A stretch of DNA of 11,025 nt from Patescibacteria group bacterium (GTDB taxonomy: Bacteria > Patescibacteriota > Minisyncoccia > Minisyncoccales > JAHIOY01). The DNA lies in the NCBI GenBank assembly GCA_018894495.1, contig JAHIOY010000062.1, forward strand, positions 1-11,025, in the 5' to 3' direction. How positions within the stretch are numbered: the stretch's first letter is position 1; every line of letters begins with the position of its first letter. Shown here piece by piece: positions 6,160-11,025 of the stretch. A program made the position numbers and the translations under genes. Under the pieces are notes generated by a model. It did no database searches. It was not told the origin of the DNA and saw nothing but the letters and a program-made list of their open reading frames with translations.

Positions 6160-6977
6160 AATCTACTACTCATAAAATTTACATAGGTGATGCTGAAACG
6201 GTTTTAAAAAAATTACCTGATAATTTTTTTCAATTGATGGTTACTTCTCCGCCATATTGGAATGTTAGAGATTATGAACACAAAAACCAAATCGGACGAA
6301 ATGATACTCTGAAACAATATTTAGAAAAATTAAATAGAGTTTGGCAGGAAGTAACAAGGGTTTTATTGCCAGACGGCAAAATAGCGCTAAATATTGGCAA
6401 CATCTATTATTCTGAACCAGACGAGAAACGAAGGACTACGGCTAATTTGTCTCTTTTAACATGGCAACAGTTGAATAATATAAAAAGTTTAAGATTTATG
6501 GGGACTATTTATTGGCAAAAGACAACATCAAGAGATGGTTCGGTTCTTTTTGGTAGTTATCCTTACCCGACAAATTTTATGATTTCAAACGCAGTTGAAC
6601 CAATTCATATTTTTAGAAAAACTGGTAAAAGAAATGTATCGCAGGAAATTAAGGAAAAGTCAAAGGTCACACCGGAGGATTTTAGAAAATTTAGAGATGC
6701 TATCTGGAATGATATTAATGGAGTTGAAGATGTGCATTGCGCTGCCTATCCTTGGGAATTACCGGCGCGGCTAATAAAAATGTTTTCCTATGTGGAGGAT
6801 TGGATATTAGACCCATTTTTAGGAAGTGGAACAACAATGAAAGCGGCAAAGGACTTAGGAAGGAACTCAGTAGGAATAGAACTAACCCCAAAACATCTAA
6901 AAAGAATTGAGGAAAAAGTTGGTATTAAACAAGGCAATATGTTTGACAACGCTAAATTTAAAATAATCAAATTATGA
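6156..6977 (+). CDS. Type II DNA methyltransferase, beta-class (probably N4-cytosine)
   Basis: Modification enzyme of a type II restriction-modification pair. The catalytic motif IV, TSPPYW, is at residues 30-35 from this start, and the SAM-binding motif I, DPFLGSGTT, is at 219-227. The order IV-then-I defines the beta arrangement, with target recognition probably in the stretch between (about 90-180). SPPY favours N4-methylcytosine, although N6-methyladenine cannot be excluded. ATG 6156 is chosen because AGGTG (6148-6152) lies just upstream. GTG 6150 in the same frame would add two residues and lacks such a site. The gene ends in a 4-nt ATGA overlap with the endonuclease gene. Recognition sequence unknown. 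Confidence 0.9.
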   Translation: MKSTTHKIYIGDAETVLKKLPDNFFQLMVTSPPYWNVRDYEHKNQIGRNDTLKQYLEKLNRVWQEVTRVLLPDGKIALNIGNIYYSEPDEKRRTTANLSLLTWQQLNNIKSLRFMGTIYWQKTTSRDGSVLFGSYPYPTNFMISNAVEPIHIFRKTGKRNVSQEIKEKSKVTPEDFRKFRDAIWNDINGVEDVHCAAYPWELPARLIKMFSYVEDWILDPFLGSGTTMKAAKDLGRNSVGIELTPKHLKRIEEKVGIKQGNMFDNAKFKIIKL

Positions 6978-7738
6978 CCAAAAAGAAGTTAATAAAATTA
7001 GGGTCCCGAACAGCAAAGAGAGGATTTAAGAATGAGAAAGATGTTGTTAAAAAATTTAATCATTGGGAAGACGACGAAGACGCTCAAGAATGGCTTAAAA
7101 TTATGGGTTATGATTTGAAGAAAATTGAAAAAGTAAAAGCAATAATTATAACAGGCAGCCGCAAAACAGATGTTCAAGTTCAGATAACAATTTATTTTAA
7201 GGAAGCCATCGCATTAGAGAATTTATCCGTTAAATTAGTAAGCAACCGTCAGGGTTTTAATCAGGTAGATAAACGATGGGTTGATAAATATGTTGCAATG
7301 TGGAATATTCCGGAAAACATTGTGGAAACATTAAAGATTTTTACCGGAGAGATAAAACCTACAAAAGAAAATTTAAGAGACCCGAGAAGAATGTTTTTGG
7401 ATGAAATGGATATTAAAATTCAAAAATTTATTATAGACTTCTTCAACAAAAATAAAATTTTAATTGTTTCAGATATTTTGAAGGGTAGCGATGAATTTCC
7501 CGTTGATTGGATGCTAGTCGTTTTTAAAAGGAAAAATCAAAACCCCGAATGGCGTTTAAAACATATTAATTATATTTTAAATTTTTTCGGTGGCGGCGAT
7601 GTTAAAATTACAAATAAAGGGAGTTTAAGAATTGGTAAAATAACGATGCAAAGAAAAGGCGGTGATGGCGGAAGGGATACAGCGAAAATGCTTCAATTTA
7701 AAATAAACCCAAAGGAATTATTTAGAGAAAATAGATAG
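6974..7738 (+). CDS. Type II restriction endonuclease
   Basis: Cognate nuclease predicted from position and sequence: it starts in the ATGA overlap with the methyltransferase stop. Of 254 residues, the N-terminal part carries GSRTAKRGFKNEKDV (E21). TDVQVQ with D66 is followed 18 residues later by SVK with K87, a spacing compatible with a degenerate PD-(D/E)xK site in which the acidic residue before the lysine is replaced by Ser. The C-terminal KITMQRKGGDGGRDTAKMLQF looks strongly conserved, and I associate it with a family of type II enzymes rather than with any domain of other function. The assignment of catalytic residues is inference. The gene is intact, with no frameshift seen. Confidence 0.75.
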   Translation: MTKKKLIKLGSRTAKRGFKNEKDVVKKFNHWEDDEDAQEWLKIMGYDLKKIEKVKAIIITGSRKTDVQVQITIYFKEAIALENLSVKLVSNRQGFNQVDKRWVDKYVAMWNIPENIVETLKIFTGEIKPTKENLRDPRRMFLDEMDIKIQKFIIDFFNKNKILIVSDILKGSDEFPVDWMLVVFKRKNQNPEWRLKHINYILNFFGGGDVKITNKGSLRIGKITMQRKGGDGGRDTAKMLQFKINPKELFRENR

Positions 7739-7796
7739 TCATTTTAACCGTGAGCAACAAAAGATGAAATTGTTTTTAGATTTAAGAAAAAGACAG

Positions 7797-7850
7797 CGGC
7801 GGGTCGCCCACGAAACCCGAAGTGCAACCGGGTAGGCAAGTTTGCGAGGG
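7797..7850 (+). promoter_or_regulatory. GC-rich leader with alternative hairpins upstream of chorismate mutase
   Basis: The 115-nt gap after the endonuclease gene contains CGGGT (7800-7804), ACCCG (7815-7819) and CGGGT (7829-7833). The middle copy can pair with either neighbour, giving two mutually exclusive hairpins, and GGCG-GGT-CGCC (7798-7808) is a third option. GAGGG (7846-7850) just before the ATG at 7854 is the only plausible Shine-Dalgarno site. No promoter was recognised in the gap. The pattern resembles a leader switch but could be another palindromic element. Confidence 0.3.
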
Positions 7851-7853
7851 ATA

Positions 7854-8147
7854 ATGGGGTTAGAAAAAATGGAAAAGGAAATTACAAATTTGAGAAAGAA
7901 ATTAGATAAAATCACCGGGGATTTAATTGATTTATTTTCTAAAAGAAAAGAGTTGGTTTTAAAAATGGCCGAATTGAAGAGAAAAAATAAATTGCCGATT
8001 TTGGACAGAAAAAGAGAAAAAGAAGCTTTGGAAATGACAAAAAGAATGGCAAAGGAAAAAGGTCTAAATCCTCTTTTAATTGAGAAAATAATCAAACTTT
8101 TAATTGAAGATGCCAAAAAAATCCAAAAAGAAAATTCACCCTGTTAA
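7854..8147 (+). CDS. aroQ: Chorismate mutase (AroQ class), separated N-terminal half of a former P-protein
   Basis: Converts chorismate to prephenate, the common precursor of Phe and Tyr. The protein is 97 residues and all-helical. From ATG 7854 the active-site residues match the E. coli P-protein mutase domain with a constant offset of three: R14, R31, K42, D51, R54, E55 and Q91 correspond to R11, R28, K39, D48, R51, E52 and Q88. Only S84 differs (A87). The start is supported by GAGGG just upstream; TTG 7842 in frame is less likely. The stop TAA (8145-8147) lies inside the 58-nt palindromic element, and removing that element fuses this gene in frame to pheA. It overlaps the pheA reading frame by 38 nt. 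Confidence 0.92.
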   Translation: MGLEKMEKEITNLRKKLDKITGDLIDLFSKRKELVLKMAELKRKNKLPILDRKREKEALEMTKRMAKEKGLNPLLIEKIIKLLIEDAKKIQKENSPC

Positions 8148-9060
8148 ATGCCGCTTCGCGGCAATTTCGCCAAAGGCGAAATTATTTAACAGGGTAAAAG
8201 TCGCTTTTCAAGGAGAAATCGGCGCCTTTTCTGAAGAGGCGGTTTTTAAATTTTTTGGCAGCAATAGTAATATTCAAACAATTCCCTGCCAGACCTTTGC
8301 TGATGTTTTTAAATTGGTGGAGGAAGGCAATGCTGATTTCGGCATTTTGCCAATAGAAAATTCTTTGGAGGGGACTGTTGGTCAAAACTACGAGCTCTTG
8401 TTGACGTCAGACGTCAACATCTTTGGAGAGGAAATTTTGAGAATTCGTCATTGTCTTATTGCCAATAAAGGGGTAAAAATTGGGGCTATTAAAAGAGTTT
8501 ATTCTCACCCTCAAGCCCTCGGTCAATGCCGGGAATTTTTAGAAAAATTAAAATTAGAGGCGATTCCTGTCTACGATACCGCTGGCGGCGTGAGAATGCT
8601 CAAAGAAGAAAAAGCCGAAGAAGCGGCGGCAATTGCCTCAGAAAGAGCGGGAAAAATTTATCAAATGAAAATTTTGAAAAAGGGAATAGAAACAAATAAA
8701 CAAAACTTCACCCGATTTTTTATAATTTCATTGTTTATCCCGCTCCTTCAAAAAGGGCGGGATAAAAACTTGAAGAAGGAAACAAAGAGAGCCAAAGATA
8801 GTAAGACCTCAATTGTCTTTTCTCTCAAAAATATCCCAGGCATTCTTTTTCAGTCCTTGGAGGGTTTTGCCAAAAGGAAAATAAATTTAACCAAAATTGA
8901 ATCAAGACCGATTATGGGCAAACCCTGGGAATATCATTTTTATCTTGACTTTGAAGGCCATCAAGAAGACAAAAAAATAAGAGAGGCATTGGAAGAATTG
9001 AAAGAAAAAACTTTATTCATTAAAATCTTGGGTTCTTATCCAACAGCAAAATGGAGATAA
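8110..9060 (+). CDS. pheA: Prephenate dehydratase with C-terminal ACT domain
   Basis: Converts prephenate to phenylpyruvate for Phe synthesis. The catalytic part begins at VAFQGEIGAFSEEA (from base 8200) and contains GILPIENSLEGTV, SHPQALGQC, YDTAGG, AAIASERA and the essential T-R-F motif (residues 201-203). The ACT domain occupies roughly the last 80 residues, with NIPGIL in place of the usual PGAL and an intact ESRP, so feedback by Phe is plausible. Residues 1-30 are not family-like: they come from the chorismate mutase tail read in another frame and from the 8138-8195 palindrome. ATG 8110 is the best available start (TTG 8104 also in frame), without a clear Shine-Dalgarno site. A second palindrome lengthens the interdomain linker. 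It overlaps tyrA by 10 nt. Confidence 0.92.
   Translation: MPKKSKKKIHPVKCRFAAISPKAKLFNRVKVAFQGEIGAFSEEAVFKFFGSNSNIQTIPCQTFADVFKLVEEGNADFGILPIENSLEGTVGQNYELLLTSDVNIFGEEILRIRHCLIANKGVKIGAIKRVYSHPQALGQCREFLEKLKLEAIPVYDTAGGVRMLKEEKAEEAAAIASERAGKIYQMKILKKGIETNKQNFTRFFIISLFIPLLQKGRDKNLKKETKRAKDSKTSIVFSLKNIPGILFQSLEGFAKRKINLTKIESRPIMGKPWEYHFYLDFEGHQEDKKIREALEELKEKTLFIKILGSYPTAKWR
8138..8195. repeat. 58-nt three-way-junction palindromic element splitting the CM-PDT gene
   Basis: Outer arms ACCCTGTTAAAT (8138-8149) and their exact complement (8184-8195) enclose two hairpins: GCCGC-TTC-GCGGC (8150-8162) and AATTTCGCC-AAA-GGCGAAATT (8163-8183). The three stems abut with no unpaired bases, and only the two 3-nt loops are single-stranded. 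The length of 58 is 3n+1, so it shifts frame. Removing exactly this segment joins TC (8136-8137) to A (8196) and gives a continuous ORF reading KENS-KVAFQGE across the junction. It supplies the chorismate mutase stop and encodes the odd N-terminus of pheA. Confidence 0.9.
8400..8418. repeat. Perfect 19-nt palindrome in pheA catalytic domain
   Basis: GTTGACGTC (8400-8408) and GACGTCAAC (8410-8418) flank a central A. It encodes LTSDVN within the segment YELLLTSDVNIFGE. The corresponding part of E. coli PheA has the same length, so there is no sign of added residues here. Confidence 0.65.
8734..8766. repeat. 33-nt palindromic element in the pheA interdomain linker
   Basis: TTTATCCCGC (8734-8743) and GCGGGATAAA (8757-8766) form a 10-bp stem, continued by CCTT/AAGG (8745-8748/8753-8756) after a one-base bulge. 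It is exactly 11 codons, begins on a codon boundary and encodes FIPLLQKGRDK between the catalytic T-R-F motif and the ACT domain. The arms are identical to those of the tyrA element at 9070. Confidence 0.8.
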
Positions 9061-9899
9061 AAAACAAGTTTTATCCCGCTTTTAGCGGGATAAATAAAAT
9101 TGCTATAATTGGAGCCGGAGGGGAAATGGGGAGTTGGTTTTGCGATTTCTTCTCAAAAGAGGGAATAGAGGTCTTTGCCTCAGATAGGGTTCAGGGAAAA
9201 TTGAAAGGATTAAAAGTTAATTTGGCAAAGGATAATATTGAGGCAGTCAAATCAGCCAATTTTATTTTGATTTCGGTCTTACTCAAGGATTTTGGCAATG
9301 CTATTTTAGAAATTGCTTCTCATCTCAGGAAGGAGCAAATTGTAATGGATATTTCCAGTTTAAAAGAAAAACCGGTTCAAATAATGCATCGTTTTTTAAA
9401 GAAAAATTTAATTTTGGGAACTCACCCTCTTTTTGGACCGGCTGCTGAAATTCGCGCAGAAAGTCAAAATTTCTTTTTAACGCCAACCAATCGCAAAGAA
9501 AAAATATTAGCTAAGGATTTTGGAAATTGGCTGAGAAAAAAGGGATTTAATGTAACAGAGATGTCTCCCAAAAAACATGACCAATTGATGGCTGTGGTTT
9601 TGGGCATTCCTCACTTTATCGGATTGGCAGCTGGCTCGACATTGGCAAACTTAAATGTTAGAAAATTAAAAAAGCTCGCCGGCCCGAGTTTCAAAAAACT
9701 ATTTGCCTTAGTTCAAAATGTGGCATTTTCTTCTCCAGAATTTTATTCAGAGCTTCACTTGAATTTGCCGAAAATAAATGAGATAGAAAGTATTTTTGAA
9801 AGGGAAACAAAATTATGGCGGGAAATTATCAAAAATAAGAAAGGTAAAAAATTTATTGAAAAAATGCGCAAAATTAAAAATGCCGTCAAAGTCAATTAG
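9051..9899 (+). CDS. tyrA: Prephenate dehydrogenase
   Basis: Oxidative decarboxylation of prephenate to 4-hydroxyphenylpyruvate for Tyr synthesis. The Rossmann motif IGAGGEMGSW lies at residues 20-29, with D45-R46 at the end of strand 2 setting cofactor preference. GTHPLFGP (H125) carries the conserved catalytic-region His. SPKKHDQLMAVVLGIPHF (172-189, H176 and H188) is typical of compact archaeal-type TyrA proteins. At 282 residues there is no fused mutase or C-terminal ACT domain. The family-like sequence begins at about residue 16; the preceding stretch is mostly encoded by a palindrome (9070-9094). The start overlaps the pheA stop by 10 nt. No Shine-Dalgarno site is visible, so expression probably depends on coupling to pheA. 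Confidence 0.92.
   Translation: MEIKNKFYPAFSGINKIAIIGAGGEMGSWFCDFFSKEGIEVFASDRVQGKLKGLKVNLAKDNIEAVKSANFILISVLLKDFGNAILEIASHLRKEQIVMDISSLKEKPVQIMHRFLKKNLILGTHPLFGPAAEIRAESQNFFLTPTNRKEKILAKDFGNWLRKKGFNVTEMSPKKHDQLMAVVLGIPHFIGLAAGSTLANLNVRKLKKLAGPSFKKLFALVQNVAFSSPEFYSELHLNLPKINEIESIFERETKLWREIIKNKKGKKFIEKMRKIKNAVKVN
9070..9094. repeat. 25-nt palindrome at the tyrA N-terminus
   Basis: TTTATCCCGCT (9070-9080) and its exact complement (9084-9094) form an 11-bp stem with a TTT loop. It encodes most of FYPAFSGIN, residues 7-15, just before the Rossmann fold. The first ten bases of the arm are identical to the pheA linker element at 8734, while the loops differ. Confidence 0.85.
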
Positions 9900-9903
9900 A
9901 AAT

Positions 9904-10056
9904 ATGCCCAGTAGAGAAATTTTGAATAGCCCAGCAGAAAATTTTATTTTTGCTGAATGTTTAAATCATCTGATTAAATTAGAAAGTTTGGCTATTCAAA
10001 ATTACTTGCTGGGCTAACATTGGGTAAAGCCCATTCAAAATTCTTCTACTGGGTAT
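9904..10056. repeat. Nested long inverted repeat between tyrA and the GAF-ANTAR gene
   Basis: Outer arms 9907-9927 and 10033-10053 (CCCAGTAGA... / ...TCTACTGGG) match at 19 of 21 positions and extend to 9904/10056 with one G-T pair. Inner arms TAGCCCAGCA (9927-9936) and TGCTGGGCTA (10007-10016) match perfectly. A small TGGG/CCCA hairpin lies at 10021-10033. The two 5' arms are themselves tandem variants (CCCAGTAGA and CCCAGCAGA, 23 nt apart), and ATTCAAAATT recurs at 9994 and 10033. This fills the whole 155-nt gap between genes. It resembles stacked palindromic elements or a small MITE. The 3' outer arm reaches the start codon of the next gene. Confidence 0.8.
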
Positions 10057-10765
10057 GAAAAAAAATTCGCAGGAACAGGAATTAAAAATTCTCCATCAAA
10101 TTATCCAGACCATTAGTTATAACCTTGATTTAAAAGAGGTTTTGGAGCGGATTGTTAAAGTTGTAAGCCAGGCGACAAAAGCCGACTCCTGCTTTATTTA
10201 TTTGAAGGGCGACGGAGAGCTTGTTTTGCGCGCCTCTAAAAATCCCCGGCCTAAAGCCATTGGAAAAATTAAACTAAAAGTCGGCGAAGGGATTACCGGC
10301 TGGGTGGCGGGAAAACAAAAAACCGTGGCAATTACTAATAAGGCGTATGAAGACGAAAGATTTAAGTTTTTTAATGTTCTTCCCGAAGACAAATACGAGG
10401 CGTTTTTGTCGGTCCCGATTATTTATAAAGACAAGGTCTTGGGCGTGATAAATGTCCAGCATAGAAAATTAAGAAATTATAAAAAGCAGGAGATTGAAAT
10501 GCTGGAAACAATTGCCCGGGCAACCGGCGGCGCGATTGAAAACGCCTCGCTTTTTTCCGAAAAAGAAGCCTTGAAAGAGGCGTTGGAAACGCGAAAAATA
10601 CTCGCAAGGGCAAAGGGGATTTTAATGAAGGAATTAAAAATTTCCGAAGAAGAGGCGTATAAACTGCTTCACAAAAAATCAATGGATAAACGTCTTTCAA
10701 TGAAAGAGGTTGCCGAAGCCGTAATTATTTCCTCGGAACTAAGGGATTCTGCCCCGTCACAATAA
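10055..10765 (+). CDS. GAF-ANTAR domain RNA-binding regulator
   Basis: Predicted cytosolic signal-responsive antiterminator of 236 residues. After an N-terminal helix, a GAF domain spans about residues 15-165: LDLKEVLERIVKVVSQATKADSCFIYL, then VGEGITGWVAGKQKTVAI, then a SVPIIYKDKVLGVINV core. A helical linker leads to an ANTAR domain at about 171-226, with R-A-K-G-I-L-M at 185-191 and EEEAYKLLHKKSMDKRLSMKEVAEAVI. ANTAR domains bind paired RNA hairpins with six-base loops and suppress termination. GAF would sense a small ligand or redox state, here unknown. No Shine-Dalgarno site is seen. The ATG lies at the end of the long inverted repeat arm, so mRNA folding may limit initiation. It is followed by a terminator. 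Target transcripts not identified. Confidence 0.9.
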   Translation: MKKNSQEQELKILHQIIQTISYNLDLKEVLERIVKVVSQATKADSCFIYLKGDGELVLRASKNPRPKAIGKIKLKVGEGITGWVAGKQKTVAITNKAYEDERFKFFNVLPEDKYEAFLSVPIIYKDKVLGVINVQHRKLRNYKKQEIEMLETIARATGGAIENASLFSEKEALKEALETRKILARAKGILMKELKISEEEAYKLLHKKSMDKRLSMKEVAEAVIISSELRDSAPSQ

Positions 10766-10773
10766 AATTTATA

Positions 10774-10800
10774 TTACCCATCGCTGGGCAATTTTTATTT
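10774..10800 (+). terminator. Probable Rho-independent terminator after the GAF-ANTAR gene
   Basis: The stem TTACCCA-TCGC-TGGGCAA (10774-10791) has four GC/AT core pairs, one A/C mismatch and two A-T pairs, and is followed directly by TTTTTATTT. The stem is short but the T-run is good. It lies 9 nt after the stop codon. Confidence 0.5.
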
Positions 10801-10821
10801 AAGAATTTCCAGAAGGCAACA

Positions 10822-10851
10822 TTTTCATATTGACAAAGGAGATGCTATAAT
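10822..10851 (+). promoter_or_regulatory. Promoter for the terminal small gene
   Basis: A perfect -10 box TATAAT (10846-10851) has a weak -35 match TTTTCA (10822-10827) at 18 bp. A perfect TTGACA at 10830-10835 is only 10 bp from the -10 and is too close to serve with it. Start of transcription is expected near 10858, about 5 nt before the ATG at 10863, so the mRNA would be almost leaderless. Confidence 0.5.
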
Positions 10852-10862
10852 AAAAAACAGAT

Positions 10863-11025
10863 ATGACTCAAGAGACAAAAAATAATCGCAGGGAAAAGTT
10901 TTTGAGGGCTTACGCAAATCTTCCGCTAAATGCGCGTAAGGAAATTATTCTTGTTTTAGAAGAAGGCCCAATTACTTGGGAGGTGGCTTATTTTGAGGTG
11001 AAGAATAATACACCCCGGAGCGAAA
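10863..11025 (+). CDS. Small conserved hypothetical protein, 3' end beyond window
   Basis: ATG 10863 opens a frame of 54 codons that runs off the window. The visible sequence includes KFLRAYANLPLNARKEIILV followed by LEEGPITWEVAYFEVKNNT. From memory this pattern (FLxAYANLP...ARxEIILVLE...PITWxVAYxEVKNNT) resembles short uncharacterised proteins common in Patescibacteria genomes. I could not check that. It has its own promoter and follows a terminator, so it starts a separate transcription unit. No Shine-Dalgarno site lies at usable distance. Function unknown. Confidence 0.7.
   Translation, partial: MTQETKNNRREKFLRAYANLPLNARKEIILVLEEGPITWEVAYFEVKNNTPRSE

Noticed and set aside
7739..8116. A 125-codon minus-strand ORF opposite chorismate mutase
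   Set aside because: It is a shadow of the well-supported mutase gene, and its Ser/Phe/Leu-rich composition is what Lys/Glu-rich genes give on the reverse strand.
9796..10017. A 73-codon plus-strand ORF after tyrA
   Set aside because: It begins inside tyrA in another frame and continues through the nested inverted repeat. Its sequence is explained by those two and shows no family features.
10830..10851. TTGACA followed by TATAAT as a canonical promoter
   Set aside because: The spacing is 10 bp, far from 16-18, so this -35 cannot serve this -10. The weaker TTTTCA at 18 bp is used instead.
1..11025. CRISPR array, tRNA or rRNA genes, transposase genes
   Set aside because: No regularly spaced direct repeats, no cloverleaf with a plausible anticodon arm, no rRNA-like segment and no transposase ORF were seen on either strand.

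Overview
The window reads as a low-GC bacterial chromosome segment carrying one long plus-strand gene cluster for aromatic amino acid synthesis. rsmH marks it as bacterial. Weak or absent Shine-Dalgarno sites, Lys/Ile-rich proteins, abundant short palindromes and a final small ORF of a type I associate with Patescibacteria (CPR) together suggest a candidate-phylum bacterium. That placement is inference. No gene is evident on the minus strand.

Layout. Positions 3-251 hold the possible 3' end of an unknown gene whose tail runs through a palindrome cluster (134-262). A promoter (282-309) then precedes a tight run: aroK, an ACT-domain protein and hom (an archaeal-type pair), aroE, a ClpP/SppA-fold SDH-family protease, rsmH and aroD. 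A type II restriction-modification pair (6156-7738) separates this from the second block: chorismate mutase, prephenate dehydratase (pheA) and prephenate dehydrogenase (tyrA). A 150-nt nested inverted repeat follows, then a GAF-ANTAR regulator, a terminator, a promoter and the start of a small uncharacterised gene cut by the window edge.

Function. AroD, AroE and AroK carry 3-dehydroquinate to shikimate 3-phosphate. Chorismate mutase, prephenate dehydratase and TyrA carry chorismate towards phenylpyruvate (Phe) and hydroxyphenylpyruvate (Tyr). Homoserine dehydrogenase belongs to the aspartate/threonine branch. Early steps (DAHP or its archaeal equivalent, DHQ synthase) and AroA/AroC are not in the window.

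Main discovery. Small palindromic elements lie inside or at the edges of several genes: aroK, aroD stop, pheA twice, tyrA start, and the hom leader. The clearest is a 58-nt element at 8138-8195. Its outer 12-bp stem encloses two hairpins with no unpaired bases between stems, a complete three-way junction. It supplies the stop codon of the chorismate mutase. Deleting exactly these 58 nt joins the chorismate mutase and prephenate dehydratase frames into one continuous CM-PDT (P-protein) ORF. This is direct sequence evidence that a palindromic insertion split a fused bifunctional gene into two overlapping genes. Two elements, in pheA and tyrA, share identical 10-bp arms, which suggests a dispersed family comparable to Rickettsia palindromic elements.
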